Shown: piece after piece, positions 46,365 through 58,695 of the stretch
Layout: each line of letters starts with the position of its first letter
Numbering within the stretch: position 1 is the stretch's first letter
Origin: Polytrichum commune
Lineage: Eukaryota; Streptophyta; Polytrichopsida; Polytrichales; Polytrichaceae
Reading direction: 5' to 3'
NCBI GenBank assembly: GCA_950295325.1
Contig: OX485806.1
Coordinates: forward strand, 29,946,001 to 30,010,000
DNA: 64,000 nt
Notes under the pieces: generated by a model
Told to the model about the DNA's origin: nothing
Databases searched by the model: none
The model's input: the letters and a program-made list of their open reading frames with translations, nothing else
Program-made: the position numbers and the translations under genes

Positions 46365-48050
46365 GGGACGCCTATATTTGGGTGGAGTATAGTTGGGTGT
46401 GGATCTAAGAATGGATCTAAGAATGGATCTCAAAGAGACATGTATTTACAAGAGATTGAACTATGGGCTCAAAATTTGTTAACTTTTTATAGATCAATAA
46501 TCAACATAATTGGGGAGAACTATGTGATTATTTAATAACTCAAAAAATATTCACTTTGACAGTGAATAGGATATTCATACGAGCTTCAAAAATTATGAGG
46601 AAAGTGGCTACATGCAAATCATCTTGGACCGATTGAGTGTTTCTTATCCTATGATAAGTGGGTTTAGAGCTAAGGGTCACGTTACACACAAACCAAGAGT
46701 TGTGGCAATGAAAAATCATCCAAAGGTTGTACCATGGGAAATAAAGATCCAATTTTGCAATATGTTGGCCCTCAAGTTTAGTGTAAAGTGAAAGTGGACC
46801 ATGTCGAGGCCTGATCACAATATATGTTCATGTTCGGGTCCCCATCATGGCAATATAACATTTATAGTAGCTAATGGCACTCTATTTGATTGTCACAACC
46901 CCTAGTTTTGCACTAGACTTGCACTAGACTTGCACTAGTTTTGCACTAGACTCTTTTTGATGGGCCTAACGCATTAATTGGTAGACTATGAAACATTATC
47001 CACTTGTTGTCATGTATGACACCATGTAGGACACCACGTAGATTTTTTTTCTCCATACCAATTTACTCGGTCCCTCATGCCTTTAAGGTCTAGTGTAAAG
47101 TGGCCCTAAAAGTGTTTGTTTTAGGCATGATTTTGTTACATCTACTGTTAGCGTGGGAGAGGGGTACTAGTGGTAATGAATCGAGATTTTGAGACCTCTA
47201 AAGTAGACATAACCTAAAACAAACATAGCAATAATCCAAATACCTCTATTTGAGTGGTATGTAGTCAAGTGCAAATCTAAGTACGGACACCAAAAGGACA
47301 CGTGTTTAAAAGAGCTTGGATTACATGCTTAAAATATGCTAATCATTCTAAGCTTAGTAGTGAACATGATTAAGGAGCCCTATGTGACCACTTAATGAGC
47401 ACGAGAATCCCCACTTTAAAAATGAACAAGATATTCACATGTTCTCCAAGAGGTACGTGACAAATGACTATAGGCATGATTTGGACTAGCCACTAATCAT
47501 CTCGCACTAAGATAGAAAAAAAAGAAAACGGTGAATGACCAATATCGGTGAACTAGACTAGGAGTAGAATCATTATTGTGTGGACCCAAGATGGCTAATT
47601 GTAAAAGTGGTGGCCCAAAAAGGATGCAGTGATAAGCTAGATGCAATGATGGGTTGTATAGGTCAAGTCTCACACCATTTGGGATCACTTGTGGGTGCCA
47701 TTGAGTTAACCGTTTTGCGTGCATTCATAAACAAAGTAAGATACTTTGATGCTTAAATCAGGGAGACTTTATTATATAAGTAGGGGGTTTGACTTACTTC
47801 CCTCCTTAGAAAAAATGTAACTAATCATTTACATGGAATGAAATCACCAAACAACTTGCTTTCCTCATCGTTTCCTCTAGTCCAACTTTAAAGTTTATTG
47901 CACAATTATCAAGCCACTCTTTCCGATTGAATCACTTATTTTCACCGTTTCCGACCTTAATAGTGTGTTTCGTATCCTAAGAGAAGTGGGTGAAGAGAGA
48001 AAAGTGTCCAAATAACAACACACGTCTACCTTATTGGAGATGCTCTAAGT
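46365..48050 (+). repeat. Dispersed repeat family copies, one with a nested insertion
   Basis: 46365-46680 is a copy (CCTATATTTGGGTGGAGTAT, GGATCTAAGAATGGATCT, GAATAGGATATTCATACGAG, ATTATGAGGAAAGTGGCTAC). 47215-48050 is a second, containing GAACAAGATATTCACATG and, after an insertion at about 47515-47960, the family end (AGAAGTGGGTGAAGAGAG, AAGTGTCCAAATAACA). At 46960-47120 lies a partner of the repeat at 53750-53980 (shared ATGAAACATTATCCA and CATGTAGGA). A tandem TTGCACTAGA motif is at about 46911-46950. Confidence 0.65.
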
Positions 48051-48369
48051 TAATACATAATGTTGGGGGGCGTGTAAGGCAAAATTGGGTAAGGAGCAGG
48101 CCGGGGGATCGAACGGCAGACATTCAAATAGATTTGGGGCGGATGGACGCCGACTCTGATCGGACGGCGGCGGAGGAGGATGAGGAAGCAGGCCGGATGA
48201 GAGAGCCTGGCCGACGTGGCAAGCCCACGAAGCCAGAAAAGAGCTTGGGCTTGCAATCCAAGACTCTATCAAAGCATTGCGCATTACTTACGTTCGGTTC
48301 AATTCGGTTCGCGGAGCACTGGAAGGCTATGGCGATTGCCACCAATTGACGTAATTCGGAGGCAACACC

Positions 48370-51300
48370 ATGGCGGCGCAATCGCTGCTCCACGGCCTGC
48401 CCGCCACTCCAGTAAATCCTCTCTCATCAACTTCCTTCATGTTACAAAAGAGTTTCCGCATGTTGTTTCTCTGCTCGCATTTTATGTATGAATGGGGCGG
48501 ACAATGTGAAAATCTGTTGTGGCTTTAGTTTCCATGTCGTTGCTTGCGTTGCAATTATTTCCTTTCGTTTTTCCGGGCTCCATATTGGCATTCTTGAGTC
48601 GCGGATTCGACTATCTTAAGCTCTCAGATGTGAAATTTCTCTCATCCTACGGTGGGAGAGGATGGATGAGTCATCTTAGATTCGTGCGAGTTCTGCCAAA
48701 GACGAAACCTGAATCACCAACGTGTTTCTTTCTCTACTCCCCCTTATGTGAATTGAGTTCCTCATCCGGTTCTTGATGGCACCTTGAAATTTGAGGACAT
48801 TTCTCTCTCGGGGGTTTAGAGCCAGGTTGAAAGAATGTGTTGTCTGCTCTTTGTCAATTTGGATTACTACGTACAGGACTCGAATCTTTTGTGCAAGATT
48901 TGAATCTTGAGGTTCGAATCTTCCTCGCCGATGCAGCTGAATTTCTGTCAGGAAGCTTAAGCCTATGCTTCTTGCAATGTTACAGCTTTTCAGCTGCTGT
49001 GTGCATATGAAGGAATAGGTTTCAATTTCAATTTCCATGGGATCAAGGGTAGGTCATGTTGCTGCATCAGTATCTTCGAGGCAGAATTTGGGGCCTCCTG
49101 CTCGCATTCTACTACCTGCATTCCTTGGATGCAGCTTATCCTCTATTCTCTGTCTAGGTCACGCCAAAATAATGGTAACAATTTGATGGCACCTTCAATT
49201 CGGAGACTTTCTTCTCTTGGGGGTTTGGAAGCCAGGCTGAAAGAATGTGTTGGCTTGCTCTGTGCCAAAATGGGATAGTACGAGAACTTTTTTTTGCAAG
49301 GTTTGAATCTTAAGGTTCAGATCTCCTTTGCCGATGCAGCTGAATTCCTGTCAGCAAGCGTAGGCCTATCCTTCTTGCAATGGTACAGCATTCTGCTGCT
49401 GTGTGCACATGAAGGAATATTTTTCAATCTCCATGGGAATAGAAGTGGATCATGTTGTTGCTTCAGTATCTTTGAAGAGAGAATTTTTGGCATACTGCTA
49501 GCTCCATTCTTGGATGCAGCTTATCCTCTTTTCTCTGTCCAGTTCACGCCTAACATTTGGTAAGAATTTGATGGTACCTTGAATTCGAGGGCATTTCTTT
49601 CTCAGGGGTTTCAAATTCAGGCTGAAAGAATGTGTTGGGTGGCTCCTTGTCAAATTTGGGGTATACGCACATGACTCTTTTTGAGCAAGATTTAACCTAA
49701 GGTTCAAATTTCCTTCTCGGGTGCAGCTGAATCCTGTCAGCAAGCCTAACCCCATGCTGCTTCCAATATTACAGCATTCCAGGTGCTGTGTGCACCTAAA
49801 GGGATATGCTTCAATTTCCATGGGAACAGGAAAGGGTCATGTTGCTGCCTCAGTAACTTTGAAGAGAGAATTTCTGTCCTTCTGCTTGCATACTGCTAGC
49901 TGCATTCTTGGGTGCAGCTTTTATCCTATATTCTCTGTCTAGGTCATGCCTAAATTTCGAGGTCCAACAGCCTCTTGTCGGTTACTTAGAGACTTGTAAA
50001 GTCTGTTGAAAATGTTCAGCATATTCAAGCACTCGAAGCCCATACATTACATTCTAGCCTTCTACCTCTGGTTAGCCTATTGTGTATATTTTGCTGTTTA
50101 CAGTACAGGGTTGGATTTTCTGCGATTGGAGAACACTGTTGCCCCGCCCGCATTTTATTTTATTTTGGTATATTTCCTGCAAGAGCTTAATCATGATCGT
50201 GAATCCTGCACTGACGGAGTTATGTGTATGTCCTGTAGCGTTCATCAAGGATAGCTGCAGCCATTGGCAGCTGCAGAGGAGAGCATGTCAGCAAAGAACC
50301 TGTTACATTTTTCTTAGGATATTATAATCAACCTCGAGATGCTCCTCACACAAGGTGAGTGTGGATGCGTTAAAAACTAGCATTTAACTTCCTTCAGCTG
50401 ATCTGACCCAAAGTTTTTTGTTAATGTGAAATGTAGAGGTTCTACTTTTAAGCCAAGGAACTTTCAATGGCAGGCATGGGTTGGGGGTAGCGTTTGCAGA
50501 TTTGGTGATCGAGACAGTGACACAAGAGATGCCAAAACCCAAATCCAGGGAGAAGTCCCGTCGGAGTGGTGGTGGCGGCGGTCGCCAGCGGGTGAAAGCT
50601 CGAAAAGTGCCGAATAAGCCAGAAAATGAAGCCGACAAAGCTGTAAGTCTCAGGATACATTGAGTAGGGAGTGAGAGGAATTATGGTCTGGGTGGCGAAT
50701 ATAGCAAGGAGGGTGTGTTACTATTTAGTATTGAGGGAATTGGTCAGAATCGCATGCAGATTAATTTTACGGACACTCAAGGAGGAATTCTTTCGACTGC
50801 CATAGAAGAGAGAGAAATGGTAGTGGTATGAACATTTTCACTTGTTTGAGGATTGAATATGGTGTTTTCCAGAGTGAGGTGCTGTGTCCTCTCCTCCTTG
50901 TGATAGCGGGCATGGGAGTTGTGGATGCAGTCTTACGCGCCCAGGTTGGAGTGGCTTAAACAGGAGGGTATTGATCTTACAAACGAGGTAAGTCTTTGCA
51001 GGCCTCTTTCATCAGTATTGTATTCAATGCAAATCATACTGCAATATGTTTTGTGTTACTTCCTGCTTGATAGGGAGATCATTTTCTGGGCTCTACTTAT
51101 TGAAGGGGCGTTTACACATAATCAATAAAGTGGTTGTGGTTTGGGTCCACTTTCAACCACGAATACAATTTTCTTTCATTTACACACTAGGTGTAGTTGT
51201 TGTTGAAGAGTGGATTTGACCTCAGTTATTGTCCTTCCTATTGATGCAATCCGTGGAGTGGAGACAAACAAGTGACGGAGTCCAGTGGAAAGTTAACCTA

Positions 51301-54300
51301 TGAGTAACTGCCTCCTAGAAATCCTCTCCCATTCTTTACCCTAGAAGTTCTCTCCCAGTGCCCTATAGCAACTACAAATAAAATAGAACCATAGAAAGTA
51401 AACTAGTGCAATTACTCCTGACTACACCTTGTATCGTAGTTGGGCAAGTAAGAGTAGTTGTGGTTGTGGTTGTCATCAATGCGCCTTCTTATCCCTCCTT
51501 ATCCCTCAGAATAAAAAGAAGTAAACTACAATTATCAACTACTGAGACAGTGGTTGTATGCAAACGCCCCTTGAGGTTCTGGAGAGCTTGTCGTTCATAT
51601 TTTTGGATTCAAAAGAGTCCCTCTTCTTACTGTTTTTTTTAAATTTTTTTAAAAAAAAAAATCCTTTACTTGATCACGTACTGGAATGACCCCTGACTGA
51701 TGGGAACGTGGTGGTGTTTTATGGTCAGTGTATTCTTGACACAGATGAGCTTTGCTCTCGCTCAGCCACAGGCCTGTTGAAGTTACAACAAACCATATGG
51801 CGTATCAACCGCTCCATCAGCCGGTGTTCCTCTGTTGCAGAAGCCCTTGCAGTTGTGGACGAGATGAAGGCTGCAGGTTTCAATGCTGCGAATGAAGGTG
51901 CCTTATCATTGCCTTAAATTGTCATGTGTCATCTTTTCCCGCTTATATCTCTTATGGTCTCTGAAGCACTATCGAAGGATTGTTTACAGTACAGGTGGTT
52001 GTGGTTTTGGTTTACCTTCTCTGGTCCTATTTCCATGGAAATGGCTTAATAAATGCTAACCACAACCACAACCACCCTATACCCCATCAACCCCAATACT
52101 CCGTATGGTTAACCACACTTAAGGCATGTGGCACCATTAGAAAATTTCAAGACCAATGTCCAGGGAGAAAGTTGAGGAGGCAACCACTTTAACACTACAA
52201 CCCAAGGCCAACAAGGATAGTAATCACTTCGAATTCTTCTCAAGTCCAAGATCTAAACTGATGATAGATTGCAATTTGGGAGACCAACCCCACCATCAAC
52301 CACAGCCATAAGGTTTTGCACACTACAAGTGTGAATGAGAAAAACTGTAGTTGTGGTTGATTCTGATGGTTAACCACCACCACAACCACCTTTATAGTGT
52401 AAATGACCCTTGGGCTTTGTGTGACTCTGCCTTTTATTATTAATATTATTAAAATAAATCTTATTATAACAATAAATTTCCTCTGGCTTGATTGCTTTGG
52501 AATAATGACAGTGATTTCTGAAAATATTACTTTGGGTTTCTTTGGAGGTCAGGAACGTACCTGGCACTGATCACAGTTTGTCGGAGACAACAACAAGGAG
52601 AAAGAGCTCTGAGTATTTATGAGGTATGCATCTTGGGCAAGCTGCTCAAGTATCCCAGAGAATGTTTTCCAGCAATGTTTGTCTCTGTTAGTAGATATCC
52701 TTCATGTGCTCAGAAGGTCTTGTTGTTTCCATATATTGAGTCTTCAGCTAGTATCCAAAATCCACATTCGTTTGTTTCAAACAAGCAAAAACAATTATTC
52801 TTCTGCTTTTTTTTGTAGGCAATGAAGCAAGCGGGTGTGAAACTGGGGATGCTCACGTATAATACTCTCATATCATGCTGTCAACAAGCAAGGCGCATGG
52901 AAGACGCCTTTAGGATCAAGGTAAAGTTCTTATGTCTCTCTGCTGACTGATCCAATGCTCTGTTGTATGGATAATAATGTGTGCTTTGTGGCCACCTGTC
53001 CTACACCAGGTGCATCTTTTCAAATAACCACAAGGACTTTCATCCATCTTTGCAATATCTTGCCAAGAGGAAACATCTCTCCTCACTTTATTCCGCAAGA
53101 GTTGAAGCTATACACGGGCAAGCAATGACTTGTCAATGAGATAATATGTTGTGACTGTTGCTATTATACATAACTCACAATCTAATGCTGGATTTGTAGG
53201 CGGAAATGGAAGCAGCAGGATTAAGGCCAGATGTGGTGACTTACACAGCACTTATGGCGCTGGTTGTGAAAACAGGGCCCTATCGGGGACGGTCCTCTCC
53301 TGCTCAGAGGTATGCACTCTCCAGGTTTCCTGTTTTCAATCACATAATAGTTGAGACGTCAGTCAAAACTCTTGCCATTTTCACTAGGACTAGCTTTTGA
53401 TTTTCGTTTATCAGTATATTCGATCTTTGACTCACATGCTTTTGGAGCAGACTAGAGAAGGCATTACAATTGTATAAGGAGATGTTGGATCGAAATATTC
53501 GGCCTGATTCTATAACATTCAATACTCTCATGTTTGCTGGTGCACAAGCAAAGATGCCAGGAAAGGTTTTGGTAAGTGCTTCTTCATTGCTGTAAAAGAA
53601 ATATCTGGTGAAAATTGAAGTTGAATTTGTGTAGTAATGGGGTTCTCAATTGGCACCCTCAACCAAGTGCAAATTCATTACCATTTTTCTCATGTGGTAC
53701 CTTCTAAATCCTAAGTTATAATAAATCAAGGGTTGTGAAATTTTGTAGAGTCACCTTTTGAGGTGGACTTGACACAAAATCCGGTAGACCATGAAACATT
53801 ATCCATTGCATGCCATGTAGGAGTCCATGTGGGTACTTTCATCCATTCAAACTTCCTTGGTCACTTAGGCCCTCAAGCTCTAAAGTGAAGTGGGATGGTC
53901 TTGGTATTTACCACCAATGAGAGGTCTTAGATTTCAATGGTCATGGGCCCTCAAGCTCCAGTGTAAAGTGCCCCTAAGTTTTGAAGGACGTTGAGTGTTG
54001 GGGATTTATGGTGTCACTTCTATTTGACAGGAAGTTTATCGGATGATGATTGCTGCGGGGGTTTCAGCCAACCAATTTACTTTTGGGATCCTACTAGAAT
54101 CTGCAGGGGCTGGGGGGCGGTTAAAAGCTGCACTTGGGGTTTTTAATGAAATGCGGGCAGCCGGTGTTGCCCCTCAAACCAGCACCTACAATTTCCTCAT
54201 TGAGGCATGTGCGGCAGCTCCTCATCCGGATGTGAGTTTCTATTGTCCCTCTGTGCATATGAAACATGCGATGCAGATGTAAGCATGAGTATACTTTGGA

Positions 54301-57300
54301 ATATACTAAAATTATCTCTAACTTAATGGGACTTTTCGTAGGGAGCTGCCCCCCTATGATTTTCCATTGGTTGTTTTGATATGATGTCAATACTTTCTTT
54401 TCACCTACGGTGCATGCTTAGAGGTAGTATTTGAATCTGAATGAAGAGCAAATTATTTCGGTCCATGGAGGGCCAAATCCATTTAGCACCTCTTGGCATG
54501 TCAAAACGAGTTTGATCCTCAAGGAACCAATGTAGAATGTTGTTCTTTCAATCTTCCACACTACCTCCAAGCATGCACTGAAAACTTACCAAACATGTAA
54601 GGTGTTGTATGCCGAACACCCAACTCTTGGCCAAAAATTATGGTGAGTTAGAGGATAACTCTATTATGACAAGGTTATTATTCTAATAAGGCATCTTGCA
54701 TTTGTTCCTGGTCAGGCGGAGAAAGCTTGGGCTTTGTATGAGGAGATGAAGACAGTTGAAGATGTAGTTCCTAATGCACAGACTTATAACCAACTCATTA
54801 CGGCCTCATGTAAGGTAATGGAACTTTTCTTCTCAAACAAATCAAATCTGAGACAAATCTTGGAGGCAGGTCAGTATGTACTGACTGGAAAATACTTGCA
54901 TTCAAATGTTGCTATGGTTGTTCGCGTTGGGATTTTATAGCTTTGGAGCTGCAAGTGTCACATAGTTGATGCAATTCTTTTGATTGAATAGCTGGCCCAA
55001 GGGGTCAGGATTAAGATTTTATGGCTCACTCTCGTAAATGCAAGCATCATCGATTGGGTCTAGTCTTTTTAGTTTCGGAGGTATTGTGGACTCTTTTCAA
55101 ATGGATAATATGTGTTCTACAGGGAGGTGACCACACAGGAGCATTGAAAGCGTATCAATTGATGCAAGATTCGGGCTTCCAGAAAGCTATAACCTGTGCT
55201 ACCTTCAACAAGCTCATAAACTCTGCCAGCCAAACAGAAGGACTTGAGAGTGCATTTGAGGTTAGGAAATTCCTACAGAAACAATATGAGAATGCTATGT
55301 ATTTTATTTAAAATTACACTTAATAGTTCTCTTAGTGTGGGCCATAGTAATTCTCTAGAACCTACATTAATTTGCAACCCATGCCAAATCTCTAGTTTAA
55401 AATTAGTTTGGGCCACATTAATTGTTTTTTTAAGAAATTAATGTGTCTGACTATTTTACCTTATGCTATTTTTGTCCTCGAGTTAATACTCAAGGTGTTG
55501 GTCAGGAGTCTCCAGGAAGGTTCAGTAGAAGACCTGGGGTCTTGGGCCCACATTATTTCCACCCTGACTAGACAATAGTATGGCCCGCATCAATTATTTG
55601 CACATCAAGTTCTCATTTACACTAATGGGATTATTTAGTGTACTTGCAAGTTGACATTAGGACTCTCAAGGAGCTGATTTTCTTGAAGAAATGGCTTTGA
55701 TATGTAGAGCTTGGTTTGAGGTTTAGAGTGAGGTTCAGTTTTCCTGTTTTCATTGCAGATGTACAGGAAAATGCAGGCAGGAGGTTTCAAGCCTGATGTT
55801 ATCACCTACGGCACGCTGGTGTCAGCTTGCACAAGAGGGAACGATCTTGAGAAAGCACTATCTATCACTCAGGAGATGGAGAAATTGGGTGTCAAACGCA
55901 ACCAGGTCAGATCTAACACATTGCTTGAAGTAGACTTATAGATCTGTCTCATTGGTCATTTGGGACGTTCCTATTTCTGTGAAGAAGTTCCAAGTCAATG
56001 AACTCTATGTACATTAGATCATGTTCTTTAGTCAAGAATCTCTCTGATTTCTCCTTTCTTCATAAGTACTCTCTCGTGAATACAGTGGACTTGACAAGGT
56101 ACACCTGCAAAATTAGCTTAACCCTTCAATGCCCGGGGTGTCTTCATATGGGATGTGACGAGCTCTATGAACCCCCAACAAGTAAATAACATATTTTATT
56201 TGGCCTATGATTTTGAATCCATATTTAGCACAACCATAAAAAGAGGAAGTGAAAATGAAATTTATATGTGACAATGGTGATTAGATGTTTGTGGTATGTA
56301 TTGGAGTCTAGATCATCTATACAAGCTCAATCTTCCTGTAATTCAGATATATACTCCTTTTGGAACAATGCAGATGATAAATGGGTTAATTTTAGATAGG
56401 ATTGCTTTTGACACTTTTAGCTCAAATGTCAAGAAGTAATCTTAAACCCCTCCATATGACACTTTGAGGGTTAAATAGTAGTTGGAGTTCTGGCTTTAAA
56501 CCCACTTGTGGATATATGTTTACATCATGTTGGAATGATTTCAACCTAAGCTCATCACATTGTGCGAATGGTTAGGTGGTGTTGCACGCTCTTATTGGAG
56601 CCTATGGACAAGCAGGACAGTGGGAAGACTCTGTTGCTACTTTCAGAAGTCTGCAAGAAGGAGAGGTGATTGATTTGTTAGGCTTGCTTTGGGGTCCCTA
56701 CTTGATTGTTTTCAAAAATATTAGTACTTCATTTATTCACAATCCACTTTAAATTTTTTAGTAGCAAACAATTTTTTGCTGAAAGGAGTAAAATTAAATG
56801 GGCTTGTTTGGATTTACTCCTGTTGTGCAGGAGCCAGTAACATCAGTATCGTACGGTGTTGTTTTTGACGCTTGTTTTGGGAAGGGCGCGGCTGATGTAA
56901 TACTAAAGCATTCCCCTGGGAAACTGGACATCACCCCTGGTGGGTAATGTGGTCATAACAGATAAAATTTGACACAAAAACTCTCATTTATATGCAGTGA
57001 GCATTAGAGTTCTCCTTAAAGTTTCAAAAACTCATGTTTGGTAGGGAGTTTTGCCCCACTCTGGACAATCTATAATGTTTAAGGAGCGTTCAAGTGGTGT
57101 GGGAGCTCCTAATTTTGATGAATTGAAGCAGAGGTGTTTGACACTGACAAATAGACGGTTATATAAAAATGAAATTCCTTCAAGAGCACCATTTTAGGTG
57201 CCTTCAACTTTTTCCCATAATATTCTTTTATATAGAGCTGTCTTGACCAGAATCAAACGCCTCCCAATTTTACCAAAATTGGGGTTTCTGACACCACTTG

Positions 57301-58695
57301 AATCCTCCTCAACATTATAAATTGTCAAAAGAGGGGCGAAACTCCCTACCACAACAATAGTTTCTGGGAGACTCCAAGATAACCCTAATATTGAAGTCTT
57401 TATGGCTTCATCCACAACCTCTCAAATAATTATTTCTCTGGTATGTGTTTCTTAGGCATTCAAGCTGCAATTGACTTGTATGAGGAAGCAGTAGAAATCG
57501 GTGTGTTCAACAATTTTACACGGGATGACCTTGCCAGGTACATCCAACAAAGACCAATATACATCGCTTGAGTTCTTTTAATATTTCTGCTTATATATTT
57601 ATCCTAGGAGTGCATTGAGGCTGGATTTAGTTTGAAGAGCAATAAGATGAAGAGTCATATATATTTTTCTAATATTGTTGGATTTGGTAACTCCAGGTGT
57701 GATGTGCGGAGCATGAGCCGATCAGGCACTGTGGTTGCACTTTTGTCATGGCTCCTGCATGTTGGGGAGGAGCCTCCTACTTCAGATCTTCTTGTTGTCA
57801 CTGGAGTAACTAAAGGGCAGGTAAGTTTATTCCACAAAATCCTGTAAGATTTCTTTTTTTCAACACCTTCCATGAGCCATAGATGACAAGCCTTGTCCTG
57901 CATTAGTGGTATCCTGTAACTCAATGGGGCTTTTTGTCAGGAGTTGGTCCCTTACGATTTTCCATTGTTTGTTTTTCATATTATCAGTAAATTTCTTCCC
58001 ACTCATGGTGTATGGTCAGAGGTAGTGTTTGAATCTGAATGAAGAGCAACCTATTTCGGTTCATTGAGGGCCACTCATTTGAGAACTTCTTGGCATGCCA
58101 AAAATGAATCTGATCCTCAAGAAACTGATATAGAATGTTCTTTTTCCAAACCTCCACACTACCTCCAAGCATGTACCAAAAACTCACCAAACATGGAAAG
58201 TGTTGGAAGTATGCAAAACACCCAACTTCCCACCAAAAGTCATGTCGAGTTAGAGGAAACTTTATTATCCTCTCCCTTGTCATAGGGAGTCTCCATCTAC
58301 ACATAACTTTGAAACCCTGGAACAAACGGTTAGGGCGTGTAATATCTCTGCATAAGGTTTCTTGAGATGTCAAGATTCTCAAAGTAATTTCACTTTACTG
58401 GTCTGCATTATTTATTTACCGTCTTATGTGCATAACAGCTTGTAACATTGATGAGCAGGTTGCTGCAAAGTCTCGAAAAGGAAGGTACAAAAAGAATTAC
58501 AGCGTCGCCGAAAGCACACTTCAAGCTGTTGGGTTACCAGCCACTCAGTTAAACACAATCACCATGCAAGCATTGACTGTAAGTGTGGGAGACTTGAAAC
58601 AATGGTTAGTAGACGCACAAGAAGATAAGGATCTTCCAGTCAACATGCTTCATACTGAGGGGAATGTGGATTTGGAAAATGTTTATCAGAAGTAG
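48370..58695 (+). CDS. PPR-SMR protein, probably organellar, 17 exons
   Basis: Exons: 48370-48411, 50439-50642, 50907-50987, 51729-51897, 52553-52623, 52819-52920, 53200-53309, 53451-53571, 54031-54231, 54716-54814, 55123-55260, 55759-55905, 56576-56665, 56831-56939, 57456-57537, 57697-57820 and 58459-58695; 2,127 nt, 708 aa, all phases consistent. The first exon and the tandem acceptor at 50439 are the least certain. The N-terminus (MAAQSLLHGLPATP, then a basic KSREKSRRSGGGGG stretch) resembles a plastid or mitochondrial transit peptide. Residues ~130-560 hold about a dozen P-type 35-aa PPR motifs (for example GLRPDVVTYTALM, RNIRPDSITFNTLM, GFKPDVITYGTLVSACTRG), which bind RNA. From ~590 an SMR-like domain starts DVRSMS...VVALLSWLL and contains VVTGVTKG. 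PPR-SMR proteins act in organelle RNA processing. The SMR motifs are degenerate. Introns carry five MITE/foldback elements and a tandem array. Confidence 0.9.
48775..49945 (+). repeat. Three-unit tandem repeat in PPR intron 1
   Basis: Units start near 48775 (GATGGCACCTTGAA), 49183 and 49570, with periods of about 408 and 387 bp. Shared landmarks are GCTGAAAGAATGTGTTG, CCGATGCAGCTGAATT, CTGTCAG(C/G)AAG, GGTCATGTTGCTGC and GATGCAGCTTATCCT. Each unit contains acceptor-like GATGCAG|CTGAAT, and units 1 and 2 end in GGTAA(C/G)AATTTGATGG, so cryptic exons are conceivable, but no long conserved frame runs through them. Confidence 0.9.
51104..51571. mobile_element. Harbinger-like MITE in PPR intron 3
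   Basis: Ends AGGGGCGTTTACACATAA and, reversed, AGGGGCGTTTGCATACAA, with exact 3-bp target duplication TGA at 51101-51103 and 51572-51574. The element is 468 bp, non-coding, with GTGGTTGTGG motifs inside both ends. Confidence 0.85.
51977..52408. mobile_element. Related MITE in PPR intron 4
   Basis: The left end AAGGATTGTTTACAGTACAG continues into GTGGTTGTGG. The right end, reversed, reads AAGGGTCATTTACACTATAA and continues GGTGGTTGTGG. It shares the sub-terminal GTGGTTGTGG motif with the intron-3 MITE, but the flanks do not give a clean target duplication. Boundaries are approximate. Confidence 0.7.
54308..54662 (+). mobile_element. MITE family A, copy 2 (PPR intron 9)
   Basis: This 355-bp element aligns over its whole length with the copies at 17238 (reversed) and 57905. 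The left end AAAATTATCTCTAACTTAA is degraded and the right end GAGTTAGAGGATAACTCT is intact. The right flank is ATT and the left flank ACT, consistent with one mutation in a 3-bp duplication. Confidence 0.85.
57005..57412. mobile_element. Foldback MITE in PPR intron 14
   Basis: Two arms of about 160-200 bp are inverted around about 57200. GGTAGGGAGTTTTGCCCC, GACAATCTATAATGTT and TTCAAGTGGTGT on the left mirror GGGGCGAAACTCCCTACC, AACATTATAAATTGTC and ACACCACTTGAA on the right. It has almost no loop and no coding capacity. Confidence 0.85.
57905..58263 (+). mobile_element. MITE family A, copy 3 (PPR intron 16)
   Basis: The element is 359 bp with ATT flanks at 57902-57904 and 58264-58266. It shares TTTGAATCTGAATGAAGAGC, CACACTACCTCCAAGCATG and the terminal GAGTTAGAGGA with copy 2. 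Confidence 0.88.

Noticed and set aside
48675..49821. Minus-strand frames across the tandem array
   Set aside because: The frames are not conserved between the three units, which would be expected if they coded for protein.
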